Source: Bryobacterales bacterium
Lineage (GTDB): Bacteria; Acidobacteriota; Terriglobia; Bryobacterales; UBA6623
Length of the DNA: 64,000 nucleotides
Reading direction: 5' to 3'
Assembly: GCA_022824585.1 (NCBI GenBank)
Contig: JAJDZN010000031.1
Span: 1 to 64,000 of the forward strand
In this document: piece after piece, positions 18,801-26,703 of the stretch
Position numbering within the stretch: position 1 is the stretch's first letter
Layout of the letters: the number at the start of each line of letters is the position of its first letter
Made by a program: the position numbers and the translations under genes
Notes under the pieces: model-generated
What the model was told of the DNA's origin: nothing
The model's database searches: none
What the model saw: the letters and a program-made list of their open reading frames with translations, nothing else

Positions 18801-18912
18801 CGCCAGCCGGATCGAGGACAACACCGATGATCCGGCCCTTGTGAGCGTTAGTCTGGGCGGAGAGCGAGCCGATGCAGATCACCAGCAACAGCACGGGGCG
18901 AACGGGAATCAT
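15871..18912 (-). CDS. Oar-like TonB-dependent outer-membrane receptor 1
   Basis: 1013 residues. A signal peptide (to about SLSAQ) precedes a carboxypeptidase-regulatory-like beta-sandwich (residues about 25-110: GRIIGVVLDPAGASVAEAQV ... VDPGSYTIRAETDGF). This is followed by a plug (DLPINGRRFQDFALLTP, MVDGTDYN, YTAEYGRSSGGILNVITKGG) and a long beta-barrel ending in the C-terminal aromatic signature LQLGARFFF. This is the acidobacterial/myxobacterial Oar architecture; it is expected to import large glycans or peptides, or act in adhesion, powered by TonB. No Shine-Dalgarno or -10 element stands out before ATG 18912. Two paralogues lie in the window (20045 and 53545). Confidence 0.9.
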   Translation of the reverse strand: MIPVRPVLLLVICIGSLSAQTNAHKGRIIGVVLDPAGASVAEAQVTLVNSTTGVVRALRSNRAGQYQSSSVDPGSYTIRAETDGFARSSIEGILVSVGTTVRADITLRIEETRTEIDVAASLIDPSQSTSDNIVNGTAIRDLPINGRRFQDFALLTPTVQVDRQRGQLSFVGQRGINSNVMVDGTDYNQPFFGGIRGGERSNYVITVPQSAIREFQAVSAGYTAEYGRSSGGILNVITKGGTNKLRGDAFHQVRGRSMGAEDPFGAKVLETLRQSGGSVGGPLVRNQAFFFVALERQSADTPRQVEFPRLAGASREAGPEAFDLYASLEEPFESTNDAWAFTPKTDLHLRGTQTLTFRYNTSGATALNTSTTGNPRQSRTNRALSNNGTEKDRIHYFTGQLTSLWTPAWTNELRITASGEERPRLNNASVPLIQSTIGRFGARSFLPTTQQDTRVQINDAVSLTSGSHTVKLGVDYSRLTASQDFGFHQFGRFILFGSDADQHLDCLSAGGQVANRFDCAGLYLRQVGNLYTAMQQSQLALFALDSWRISPRITLNYGLRWEAQNNPDPQATNSDLVARVRDADLPFGRTDPAVIPDAMDQIMPRFGFAYRPFSKSDRTVLRGSFGIYYGATPLLLLSDPVNNFRATPGNLSLALPTTESTIYQQFRAAGIDLNQTPLGAMPVFTVEQVQQVAGGGTDPFAGAQPITFADDYRNPRSVSFTAGIDHEVTPDFVVGAVFQNVNTAHLQRNKDFNLPLPEVRAGDPAMIPFINGRARPISSLGSVTVRESSARSLYRGVTMSAKYRPGSALQWEGFYTWSRTFSDDDNERSATGFGYNDPFALGSDYGPANQDIRHQFTSNAVLRLPLGISWSGIARITSGPPINPVAGRDLNGDRSSRGDRGMSAPGVFLGRNSFRNRGLRNFDMRVMKSISLTERAFVQLSAELFNAFNLPNVELAGFNTTFGPGLDLRTGEAVGPQPNFMRLQDEDGAYNRSNRQIPGVSPFQLQLGARFFF

Positions 18913-19006
18913 GAACGCACTTGTCCGGCTCGCGACGCCGGCGTGGGCTGGCCAACAGGGGAGCCGGCCCGGAGCGGTTTCCGCCGAGCGAATTCCTAGT
19001 GTCCCA

Positions 19007-19087
19007 TCAGAAACGACTCCAGAGCAACGAGCCGCCTGCGCGCATCACGCGGGTCGCGGCGAGGGACGGCCCCCCGCCGCTCGCCAT
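19007..19087 (-). CDS. Possible 26-residue leader ORF upstream of receptor 1
   Basis: A 26-codon frame on the minus strand (MASGGGPSL ... LLWSRF) is preceded by a strong AGGAGG site 5-6 bases before its ATG at 19087 and ends about 95 bases upstream of the receptor start. No homologue is recognised. It may be an upstream leader peptide in the receptor transcript, or a chance match. Confidence 0.25.
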   Translation of the reverse strand: MASGGGPSLAATRVMRAGGSLLWSRF

Positions 19088-19186
19088 GTAATCCTCCTTT
19101 CCGTGCCGGATGGTGGAACCCCGAGAAGGAACCGGTAGGCGGCAATTGTCTGGCGGTCTGCGTGTGCCGGAATCCGTCGGCACCGC

Positions 19187-19192
19187 TATACT
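19187..19192 (+). promoter_or_regulatory. -10 element of the methyltransferase gene, leaderless
   Basis: TATACT ends 5 bases before the ATG at 19198. There is no Shine-Dalgarno sequence and no convincing -35. Confidence 0.45.
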
Positions 19193-19197
19193 CAGCC

Positions 19198-19938
19198 ATG
19201 GCCGAATACGACTCGATCGCCTCGGGATACAGCGACTCCAAACAGCTGCCCTTCCGGGACCACGTCGAACGGCACACGCTCTTCCGGACGCTCGGCGACA
19301 TTCGGGGCGCCCGCGTGCTGGACCTTGCGTGCGGAGATGGCTTCTACACCCGGCTGCTCAAGCAAGCGGGCGCTTCGTCCGTAACCGGAGTGGATGTCTC
19401 GGCCGAGATGATCCGCTTGGCGGAGGAGAGCGAGCGCCGGCGCCCGCTCGGATGCACGTATGTCCGAGCCGACGCTGCCGATTTCAGGCCTTCCGAGCCG
19501 GTCGACATTCTGGTGGCCGCGTACCTGCTCAACTACGCAAGGACCGCGGAAGAACTCGTCGGCCTCTGCCGCGTGTGCCGCGACTCGCTGCGCCCCGACG
19601 GACGGTTCGTGGGCCTGAACGACAATCCGTGCGTTCCTCCCGACGGATCGGTAAGCCACCTCAAGTACGGGTTTGACCGACGGTGCGATCGCTTCCCGCC
19701 TCGGGAGGGTGACCCGATCCGCTACATGTTCCCGGCGGCGGATGGGAGTTCCATCGAATTCGCGAACTACTACCATTCCCCGGCAACCTACCAAGCTGCG
19801 TTCCGCGACGCTGGATTCCGGGACTTTCGCTGGGCACCCGTTTCGCTCGACCCTGCACAGGCAGGAGATTCCTTCTGGGACGATTTCATGCGGAGCCCGC
19901 CGATCATCGCGTTCTCGGCCGCGACTTCGGCCGGATGA
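19198..19938 (+). CDS. Class I SAM-dependent methyltransferase
   Basis: 246 residues. The Rossmann-fold motif I reads VLDLACGDGFYTRLL (about residues 41-55), followed by the acidic end of strand beta-2 in TGVDVSAEMIRLAEE and motif II near ADAADF, giving the S-adenosylmethionine pocket. N-terminal YDSIASGYSDS is typical of methyltransf_25/11 small-molecule methylases such as UbiE-like enzymes. The substrate cannot be deduced. ATG 19198 is preferred to the upstream in-frame start at 19162 because the TATACT element would place the transcript start at this codon. The gene stands alone between two receptor genes on the other strand. Confidence 0.85.
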   Translation: MAEYDSIASGYSDSKQLPFRDHVERHTLFRTLGDIRGARVLDLACGDGFYTRLLKQAGASSVTGVDVSAEMIRLAEESERRRPLGCTYVRADAADFRPSEPVDILVAAYLLNYARTAEELVGLCRVCRDSLRPDGRFVGLNDNPCVPPDGSVSHLKYGFDRRCDRFPPREGDPIRYMFPAADGSSIEFANYYHSPATYQAAFRDAGFRDFRWAPVSLDPAQAGDSFWDDFMRSPPIIAFSAATSAG

Positions 19939-20044
19939 TCCGTCAGAGGCTGGGACTGGCCTGCGCGTCTAGACGCCTGCCAAGTAGCCCGTCTCGAGCT
20001 TGTCGCGGATTGCGTGCGCCCGAGCCGGCTCTGAAACTAGACCG

Positions 20045-23000
20045 CTAGAACGTGAACCGGAGAACGAGATGGATCTCCCTCGCGTGACTGTCGTAGACCT
20101 GATCCGGTCGATCGAACAGCCGGTGGCCGGGGATCAGATTGTTGCGCGTGTCTCGAGACGCCACGGCTCGCGTGCTGTTCAACGAGCCGGGCGTGTACTG
20201 CGGATGGTTGAGCGCGTTGTAGAAGGCGGCCCGGAACTCGATGGCCTTGGACTCGCCCACCGAGAATCGCTTGCTGACGCTCACGTCGAAGTTGTTGATC
20301 CCTCGTAGGGGCAGCGTGTTGCGCCCGCCATCGGGATGCACGCCGGGCCCGGCCTTGACGTAGCGAGCGTTCGGGTTGTCCGCGAGGTATCCGACTACGT
20401 CGCCGTCACTGTTCATGAGCGCCGTCACGTCGCTTCCGGTGCGGTCTGCGCCGCGCGGATTCACCACGACCCTGTCGGTGGCGCCGTCTAGGTTCCGGTT
20501 GGAGTCGAGCCCGCTTTGGACCGTGGCGTACTGGGGCGACTCGGCCGTGTACATGCCGGAAAGCACCCAATTGCCCAGCAGGTTCTTCCGGAACCATCGC
20601 GTGGAATTTCCGAACCACGGCACCTCGTAGACCCAGGCCACGGTGAAACGGTGCGTGCGGTCCAGGAACGAGCGCGCTCGCTCGGCGCGCATGTCTTGGA
20701 AGTCCTGCGGCCGTCGCGGGGAAAGCAGCGTGGAGAACAGGTCGGCGGTGCTGTCGTCGATGTTCTTGCTCCAGGTGTAGGCGCCGACAAACTGCAGGCC
20801 GTTGGAGAACCTTCGCTTCGCCTCCAGCGCGAGGCCGTGATACACCGAGTTGCCGCGGTTCGGGAACGAGAAGATGAACGGGCTGAAGCCCGCCTCGGAA
20901 AACACCGGCAGGGAGATCGGTTCCGCATCGATGTCTGCGAGGGTCAAGCCGAGCGTGTCCAGCTCCGACTGGCCCGGCCGCTCGTAGAACGTGGGCAGCG
21001 AACGCCGGGGAGTCGCCCTGGCTACGAGCGGGAGGATGCTTTGCGTGAACAGGCGGACTCCGCGAGTGCCGAGATAGCGGGCCGAAACGGTGTAGTCGCG
21101 CGCCAATACCTGCTCGATTCCGAAGTTCCACTGCATGGAATAGGGAAGATGCTGGTGCTGTATATAGGTGGAAGTCAGCGAGCGAGCCGCTGCTTCGTCA
21201 AGTTCGTCCGGTCTCTGATCGGGCCGGATGCCGCCGTTCGCAAGGTAATTCGGCGTATCGACGGTAGGGTCGCCCCGGAACGTGTTCTCCACTTGGGGCG
21301 GCTTGGATAGCTGCCCGAGGTTGGTGAAATACGAGTCGTAGGCGATCCCGAACCCGGCCCGGATGACGGTATTGCCCTCCGAGCCGGGGGAGTAGGCCAG
21401 TCCCGCTCTGGGCGCAAAGTTAAGCCTCTGCGCTCTCGGCTCGCCGAAGGTCAACACTCCCGGCACGCTCGACAGGGCGTTGAGGCGTTGCAGCTTGTCC
21501 CCGTACGGCACGCCCTTGTACTCGTGTCGCAAGCCGAGCGTGAGCGTGAGGTTCCGCAGGATCTTGGTCTCGCTGCTCACATACCAGTACAGCTCGGTGT
21601 TGTTGCCGTGGTAGATGCCGCCTCCCGTGTTGCGTTCCGCTTGGATGTCAGGGCTCAAGTCGAGCAGGAAACGCTCCAGAGTGGAATAGTTGTAATCGCC
21701 GCGCTGGCGTTGCACGAACAGGTCCGAGGAGATGTTCCGCCTGGCATCGACACCGAATCTCAGGGTGTGGCGCCCTTCGATGAAGGTGGTGTTGTTCACG
21801 AGCTGGTAGGTATTCTGCGCCCCTCTCTGGGGCGCGACCTCGTACGGGCCGATCTGGATATCGAGATCCTGCTCGATCGTGATGTTCGGGAAGGAATCCA
21901 GCCCCGGAAACTCGAAATCCCCCGCGGGAATGCTGGAGGAAGAGCGGCTGAATCCGAGCCGCGTCTCGTTGAACCACCGCGGCGAAAAGGCTCGGAAGTA
22001 CGAGAGTGTTGCCAGCTGCCGGCTGGCCGTGCTCTTGCTTATGAACGTTGGCAGATCCGGGGCAGTTCCGGGGTCGAGGGCGTCGCTCGCGTTGCGGATC
22101 GTGCGAAACCGCAACTGGTCGCCCCCCTTGCGGTTGTAGTCGACGCTAGCCAGCCAGGTGTGGTTGTTTTGGTACGTTGGCACGTTGATCGGCAGCACGC
22201 CGATCGGGACTTCTTCGCCCAGCACCGTTGCGGTGCCGGTGGCGGCGGGAGCCGGCGGGACGTATTGCTTCAACACATCGCGGTTCGTGCTTGACAGGCC
22301 CTGGATGCGATCCAAGATTGCGTAACCCTCGGCTGTCGGCGAGGAGAACGGCCGTCCCGGAGTCGAGGCTTGGCCGACCGGATTCCGCTGGTATGTCCCG
22401 AAGTAAAAGAGCCTGTTCCTGATGACAGGCCCACCGATGGTGGCCCCGAAGCGGTTGTCGTCGAGGCGCGGCTTCTCCGTGATGCCCCGCCGCTTGTTGG
22501 ACTGGTCCAGCGCGTTCAGCGTGCGGTTCGCGAAGTACTCGTACAGGGAGCCGTGGACATCGTTGCTCCCGCTGCGGACCACCGTGTTGAACTGGCCGCC
22601 GGTGGAGCGCCCGAATTCCGCGCCGTACTGGTTCTGCAGCAACGAGAACTCCGCCACCGCCTCGTTCGGCACGTCCACGACACGCCCCGTGACGCCCTTG
22701 TGGTTGTTGTCGACGCCCTCGATCATGAAGTTGTTGTTGCGCGGCCGCTGGCCGCCAATGGAGGGGCCCTCGCCCAGTCCCGTGCCGCCGCTGGAGGCGA
22801 CGCCCGCGCCCTGTAGCGAGAGGTTCAGCACGCCCAGGGCGAGGTCCGAACTCGGGCTGTAGAGCGCTTGGCGCGAATCGAACGAGCCGCCGACCGTCGA
22901 AGTGGTCGTGTCGATCTGCGCCGAGGCGGCGGTGACCTCGACCTCCGTTTGCACCTCGCCGACTTCAAGGGTCAGATTCACGGTGCTTGTGCGGTTGAGC

Positions 23001-23317
23001 GCAACGGCGATGCCGGACAGCATCGCAGGGGCGAAGCCTGCCGCCTCCGCCGAGAGCGTGTAGTCTCCGACGGGAAGGTTGTTGAAACGGTATGCGCCCA
23101 GTTCGTCGGTCCGCCGGTTCCAGCTCGCCCCGGTGTTGACATTCACGACCGTGACGGTTGAGCGGGGAATCGACGCGCCGGTTTGATCCAGCACCGTACC
23201 TAGGAGGTGGCCGTCCGTCGCTTGGCCCCGGACGGAGTTCGCTGCCGCAAGCAGCAACGCGACGGATAGCAGCGCTTGACCTGCAATCTTCGTCGTTGCG
23301 AATGCGCCTGTCTGCAC
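20045..23317 (-). CDS. Oar-like TonB-dependent outer-membrane receptor 2
   Basis: 1090 residues from GTG 23317. After a signal peptide (ending about NSVRGQ) comes the carboxypeptidase-regulatory domain (HLLGTVLDQTGASIPRSTV ... LPVGDYTLSAEAAGF). Next are a plug (GVDNNHKG, YGAEFGRSTGGQFNTVVRSG, FGATIGGPVIRNRLFYFGTY) and a beta-barrel ending in REIHLVLRFTF. The plug segments differ clearly from receptor 1, so the two probably take different ligands. The start codon is set by the TAGAGT element 7 bases upstream. A tRNA-Val gene lies just upstream in the same orientation. Confidence 0.9.
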   Translation of the reverse strand: MQTGAFATTKIAGQALLSVALLLAAANSVRGQATDGHLLGTVLDQTGASIPRSTVTVVNVNTGASWNRRTDELGAYRFNNLPVGDYTLSAEAAGFAPAMLSGIAVALNRTSTVNLTLEVGEVQTEVEVTAASAQIDTTTSTVGGSFDSRQALYSPSSDLALGVLNLSLQGAGVASSGGTGLGEGPSIGGQRPRNNNFMIEGVDNNHKGVTGRVVDVPNEAVAEFSLLQNQYGAEFGRSTGGQFNTVVRSGSNDVHGSLYEYFANRTLNALDQSNKRRGITEKPRLDDNRFGATIGGPVIRNRLFYFGTYQRNPVGQASTPGRPFSSPTAEGYAILDRIQGLSSTNRDVLKQYVPPAPAATGTATVLGEEVPIGVLPINVPTYQNNHTWLASVDYNRKGGDQLRFRTIRNASDALDPGTAPDLPTFISKSTASRQLATLSYFRAFSPRWFNETRLGFSRSSSSIPAGDFEFPGLDSFPNITIEQDLDIQIGPYEVAPQRGAQNTYQLVNNTTFIEGRHTLRFGVDARRNISSDLFVQRQRGDYNYSTLERFLLDLSPDIQAERNTGGGIYHGNNTELYWYVSSETKILRNLTLTLGLRHEYKGVPYGDKLQRLNALSSVPGVLTFGEPRAQRLNFAPRAGLAYSPGSEGNTVIRAGFGIAYDSYFTNLGQLSKPPQVENTFRGDPTVDTPNYLANGGIRPDQRPDELDEAAARSLTSTYIQHQHLPYSMQWNFGIEQVLARDYTVSARYLGTRGVRLFTQSILPLVARATPRRSLPTFYERPGQSELDTLGLTLADIDAEPISLPVFSEAGFSPFIFSFPNRGNSVYHGLALEAKRRFSNGLQFVGAYTWSKNIDDSTADLFSTLLSPRRPQDFQDMRAERARSFLDRTHRFTVAWVYEVPWFGNSTRWFRKNLLGNWVLSGMYTAESPQYATVQSGLDSNRNLDGATDRVVVNPRGADRTGSDVTALMNSDGDVVGYLADNPNARYVKAGPGVHPDGGRNTLPLRGINNFDVSVSKRFSVGESKAIEFRAAFYNALNHPQYTPGSLNSTRAVASRDTRNNLIPGHRLFDRPDQVYDSHAREIHLVLRFTF

Positions 23318-23324
23318 AGGAATT

Positions 23325-23330
23325 ACTCTA
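23325..23330 (-). promoter_or_regulatory. -10 element of receptor 2, leaderless
   Basis: Minus-strand TAGAGT ends 7 bases before the GTG at 23317. No Shine-Dalgarno sequence intervenes. Confidence 0.45.
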
Positions 23331-23353
23331 GACCTAGTCCAACAGACGGTGCT

Positions 23354-23430
23354 TGGTGGGCGGCACTGGACTCGAACCAGTGGCCTCCTGCTTGTAAGGC
23401 AGGCGCTCTAACCAACTGAGCTAGCCGCCC
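23354..23430 (-). tRNA. tRNA-Val (anticodon UAC)
   Basis: 77 bases on the minus strand. The 7-bp acceptor stem GGGCGGC/GCCGCCC is followed by discriminator A and an encoded CCA. The D-arm has TAGCTCAG. The anticodon stem CCTGC/GCAGG closes the 7-base loop CTTACAA, giving anticodon TAC, which reads valine codons. The T-arm contains GGTTCGAGTCC. All stems pair fully. Confidence 0.95.
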
Positions 23431-23499
23431 TGGGGATGGCGAGGGGCAGTCTTGCGTCACAGCTTAGGCAGATCGCGGTCGCGGGACGGGCGGCCCCTT

Positions 23500-23696
23500 T
23501 CCAGTCTGACAGATGGGGGGGCGATCCCGTCGCCGTTCGAGCTGCGGTGTGCGATTCTCCGACATTCAGCCCGAGTACGCCGACTCGGCCACGTGGATCG
23601 GTGATCCGCGGGACAATCATTATGTTGCGCCACCGGAGCGTGTCGGTAGATGTTGCCTCGTTGATCGCCAAGAGAGGCGGCTGGTCCTGATGGGAG
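23500..23696 (+). pseudogene. Decayed hicA toxin gene
   Basis: Directly upstream of hicB, where hicA normally sits, fragments of the HicA sequence are spread over different frames. DRWGGDPVAVR near 23505-23540 resembles the D-G-W...V-R-G-S-H start of the double-stranded-RNA-binding fold. The bases after it would read as the His-containing RQFRH segment if frameshifted. SATWIGDPRDNHYVAP (about 23597-23644) resembles the VTVAG-P-D-VAPGTL strand. VASLIAKRGGWS up to the TGA at 23694-23696 resembles the C-terminal helix. No single frame encodes the whole protein, so at least two frameshifts are inferred. Judged by eye only. Confidence 0.45.
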
Positions 23697-23706
23697 GACT
23701 GTAATC

Positions 23707-24093
23707 ATGAACCGATATCCCGCACTGATCGACGGCGAGAAAGGGGCGTACGGCGTCATGTTTCCCGATTTGCCAGGGATTGTCGCGATGGGCTCGACGA
23801 TTGAAGAAGCAATGACACATGCCGAGGAGGCTCTGCGCGACTACGCGATCGAGGCAAGCAAGGACGGTTCCGTCCTAAGGCCGCCGACTGCGATGGAGAA
23901 CGTAGCGGCCCCGCGTGGTCACACGCTGGCCTCGGTTCCGCTGACAGCACCTACCGGTCGAAGCGTCCGTGCGAACCTCTCGTTGGATGAGGGAGTCGCC
24001 GAGTTCATCGACACGGAGGCGCGCCGGCGCAAGATGACGCGAACGGCATACGTCGAATGGATGGCGCGGCGAATTGCGCAAATGGGGGGTTAA
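23707..24093 (+). CDS. hicB: HicB-type antitoxin
   Basis: 128 residues. The N-terminal HicB fold is clear: YPALIDGEKGAYGVMFPDLPG, GSTIEEAMTHAEEALRDYAIE (an RNase-H-like partial fold). The C-terminus is a ribbon-helix-helix DNA-binding tail (RSVRANLSLDEGVAEFIDTE ... TRTAYVEWMARR). HicB neutralises the mRNA-interferase HicA and represses the operon. Here the upstream hicA is broken, so the protein is an orphan antitoxin or regulator. GGAGG lies 9 bases before the ATG. The tRNA-Val gene is 277 bases upstream on the other strand. Confidence 0.85.
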   Translation: MNRYPALIDGEKGAYGVMFPDLPGIVAMGSTIEEAMTHAEEALRDYAIEASKDGSVLRPPTAMENVAAPRGHTLASVPLTAPTGRSVRANLSLDEGVAEFIDTEARRRKMTRTAYVEWMARRIAQMGG

Positions 24094-24260
24094 GGCTGTC
24101 CGAGTATGCGGGGAGAGCTTGTGCCGAGCTCGCGGTACTTGAGCCCCGCCCCCCCATCGCTTACTCGGGCTCCGAGGGTGCCATTGGAACAACCGGCCGA
24201 GGGCGGCAGCGGCCAATTTCAACCGCATCCGAACCAACCCGCTCGCGGCGGCCTCCGTGC

Positions 24261-24266
24261 TAACCT
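24261..24266 (+). promoter_or_regulatory. Extended -10 element of the Gfo/Idh/MocA gene, leaderless
   Basis: TGC-TAACCT ends 7 bases before the ATG at 24274. No Shine-Dalgarno sequence. Confidence 0.45.
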
Positions 24267-24273
24267 TTTCCTG

Positions 24274-25470
24274 ATGTCCAACTTGATTCAACGGCGCACG
24301 TTCTTCAGCGCGGCGGCAGCCTTCACCGCCGCTTCTTACAGCCGCATCCTCGGGGCCAACGAGAAGGTCAACATGGGCTTGATCGGCTGTGGCGGCCGCG
24401 GCCGGGGAGTGCTGCGAAGCTTCATAGCGAATCCGAATGTCAACGCCACTGCGCTGTGCGACGTCTTCAGCGCGCGCATCGACGAGGCGGCCCAGGTAGC
24501 GCCCAACGCCAAGGGCTACAAGGCGCATGAGGATCTGCTCGCAGCCAACGACGTTGACGCGGTTCTGATCGCCACTCCCGACCACTGGCATGCCGGCACC
24601 TGCGTTGACGCCGCCAATGCTGGCAAGGACATCTACTGTGAGAAGCCGCTCACGTTGCGGATCGAGGAAGGCCCGCAAATCGTAAAGGCCGTGCGCCTCA
24701 ACGAGCGCGTGTGCCAAGTGGGCATGCAGCAGCGCTCGGCGAAGCACTACCTCATGGCCAAAGAGAAGTTCTTCGATTCGGGCAAGATCGGCAAGGTCAC
24801 GCTGGCGCGGACTTGGTGGCACGGCAACGGCGCCCACCTGCGTCCGTTTCCCGAGCAGTACACAGAGCAGCCTTCGAATCTGGACTGGGGACGGTTTCTC
24901 GGCCCGGTGTCGTGGCGCGAGTACGATCCGAAGCAGTACTTCAACTTCCGAGCCTACCTAGAGTACGGCGGCGGGCAGATCACCGATCTCTTTACGCACT
25001 GGATCGACGCTGTCCATCTGTTCATGGGCCAGGACGACCCGGTCGCGGCCGTGGCTTCGGGCGGCATCTACCACTACAAGGACGGGCGCACCGCTCCCGA
25101 CACGATCAACTGCCTGCTGGACTACCGCCAAGAGTGGACAGCCACGTTCGAGGGCACGCTCGCGCCGGGCCTGCGCGGTGCAGGAGTGGAGGTGATCGGA
25201 ACCGAGGGGCGGCTATGGATCACGCGGGGCCGCTACGAGTGGTACTTGCCTCGCCAGGACGAGCCGGCCGAGGTCCAAGAGGCAATCGGCAACATGACGC
25301 AGGATCACGTCGACAACTTCATCGACTGCGTCAAGAGCCGCGAGCGGCCGAATGGGGACGTATGGGTCGGCCACCGGTCCGCGCAGGCCTCCCACTTGGG
25401 GAACATCGCGTATCTGCAGAAGCGGCGGCTGAAGTTCGACCCGGACCGCGAAGAGATCCTGCCGCTCTAA
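24274..25470 (+). CDS. Tat-exported Gfo/Idh/MocA family oxidoreductase
   Basis: 398 residues from ATG 24274; the in-frame extension up to 24106 is not protein-like. A twin-arginine signal (QRRTFFSAAAAF) is followed by the NAD(P)-binding Rossmann fold (MGLIGCGGRGRG near residue 35). Family landmarks follow: IATPDHWHAGTCVDAANAGK, YCEKPLTL with the catalytic-dyad lysine, TWWHGNG and the C-terminal DHVDNFIDCVKSRERPNGDV. Such secreted enzymes are abundant in Planctomycetes, Verrucomicrobia and Acidobacteriota that degrade glycans, and act as sugar dehydrogenases, reductases or NAD-dependent hydrolases. The specific substrate is unknown. A -10-like element sits 7 bases upstream of the start. Confidence 0.92.
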   Translation: MSNLIQRRTFFSAAAAFTAASYSRILGANEKVNMGLIGCGGRGRGVLRSFIANPNVNATALCDVFSARIDEAAQVAPNAKGYKAHEDLLAANDVDAVLIATPDHWHAGTCVDAANAGKDIYCEKPLTLRIEEGPQIVKAVRLNERVCQVGMQQRSAKHYLMAKEKFFDSGKIGKVTLARTWWHGNGAHLRPFPEQYTEQPSNLDWGRFLGPVSWREYDPKQYFNFRAYLEYGGGQITDLFTHWIDAVHLFMGQDDPVAAVASGGIYHYKDGRTAPDTINCLLDYRQEWTATFEGTLAPGLRGAGVEVIGTEGRLWITRGRYEWYLPRQDEPAEVQEAIGNMTQDHVDNFIDCVKSRERPNGDVWVGHRSAQASHLGNIAYLQKRRLKFDPDREEILPL

Positions 25471-25735
25471 ACGGCAGGGTTGAGACAGGGATCCTGATCA
25501 CCGCCCCCTCGCCGGGCAGCTTGGCGCTCGGGTTCGTCTGTGGGCCCGGATCCGCGGCAACCGCGGGGAAACCGAGCTCCGTGCAGGTCTAGGGCACTAG
25601 TGGCGCCGGCGTCGCATCGTCGACGCCCCCGTGCCGTCGAAGCAGGCACGCGCGCCACCGGTCCGGCCCTGATATTCGGCAATGCGCGGGCAGGCTTGGA
25701 CGTGAACTCCGCCCGCGGACATCCATCTGCGACCC

Positions 25736-26578
25736 TTAGCGCAGCAAGCCTTCCACAAACGGCACTTCGAACACCTTGTCGTGCTGGATCGGGCCGTGCC
25801 CGAAGTACCCGTCCTCGCCAAACAGCTCGCCGTGATCTGCGGTGATCGTGATGTAGGTGTTCTCCGGCACTAGATCGAAAAGTTCCTCCACGACGCGATC
25901 GAGGTACTCGACCGCCTTGATCTGCCTGTCGCGCAGCGTGTCGAGCTTGCCCTGGTCGAAGAATTCCTCGCTGCCCTCGGTCAGCTTTCCGCCCACGATA
26001 TGGTCGTCCAGATGGCGGAACACGCCGTGAACTCCGCTGACCCTCGGCCACTTCTCGGGAGGCTCGTCGGGCAGCGCGTAAGGATAGTGGGTCTCGCCCA
26101 CGTTGAGGATGTAGAACGACGGCCGGTCTTCCGGAAAGCGCATCTCCCTGAGCATGGCTCGCATGTCGTTGTGCTTGGGCATCAGCCGATACGTGTCGAA
26201 TCCCGTGTTGAGGATGGTCCTCGGGTTCAGGACCGGCAGGGAGACCATCGCGTGCGTGCGGTAGTTGAACTGTTTTTGCAGGAAGGTCGGGAAGTAAAGC
26301 TGCGGCACCAAGGACTTGAAGCCCACGTTCTCCACGCCCAGCCGCTCGTTGAACTTGAAGAAGTCCTTCTTGTAGTACTCCGATGCGTACACGTGCGCCG
26401 GGCTGCTGTGGGGCAGCAGGCCCATGAGCAGGTTGTAGTGCGAAGGGGCCGTCCAAGAGGCGTACGACCAGCGCTGCTCGACGGCGCCGAGCTTGGCGAT
26501 GGTCTTCGGTGCAGCGGCCGCGAACGAATCGAACCGGCAGCTGTCGAAGATTACCAGGACATAGTTGTGCGGACGCAT
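25736..26578 (-). CDS. Sulfatase-like alkaline-phosphatase-superfamily hydrolase without formylglycine motif
   Basis: 280 residues with no signal peptide (starts RPHNYVLVIFDSCRFDS). The metal-binding strand VIFDSCRFD and the second metal site TITADHGELFGEDGYFGHG identify the sulfatase/phosphoglycerate-mutase superfamily. Where sulfatases have C-x-P-x-R it has SYASWTAPSHYNLLMG, so the nucleophile would be Ser or Thr, as in phospho- or phosphonotransferases, rather than formylglycine. The chain is short for the family and apparently cytoplasmic. Divergent from the sulfatase gene at 26704; a TACAAT -10 lies at 26594-26599. The role is unknown; phosphodiester or phosphate-ester hydrolysis is the best guess. 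Confidence 0.7.
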   Translation of the reverse strand: MRPHNYVLVIFDSCRFDSFAAAAPKTIAKLGAVEQRWSYASWTAPSHYNLLMGLLPHSSPAHVYASEYYKKDFFKFNERLGVENVGFKSLVPQLYFPTFLQKQFNYRTHAMVSLPVLNPRTILNTGFDTYRLMPKHNDMRAMLREMRFPEDRPSFYILNVGETHYPYALPDEPPEKWPRVSGVHGVFRHLDDHIVGGKLTEGSEEFFDQGKLDTLRDRQIKAVEYLDRVVEELFDLVPENTYITITADHGELFGEDGYFGHGPIQHDKVFEVPFVEGLLR

Positions 26579-26703
26579 CGGACCCGAGCTTCGATTGTAC
26601 GAACACGAGGCGCAGGCGCTCCGCGCACGATTCTGTCGGCGCGCGGTCGCGCTGATTCGATCTGTTGCGGTATGGTTGCAGCGGCAACCGCAGGGGATCC
26701 GCT

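Noticed and set aside
23354-24093. Genomic island inserted at tRNA-Val
   Set aside because: The hic genes lie on the 5' side of the tRNA and no repeat of the tRNA 3' end or integrase gene was found, so integration there is not supported.
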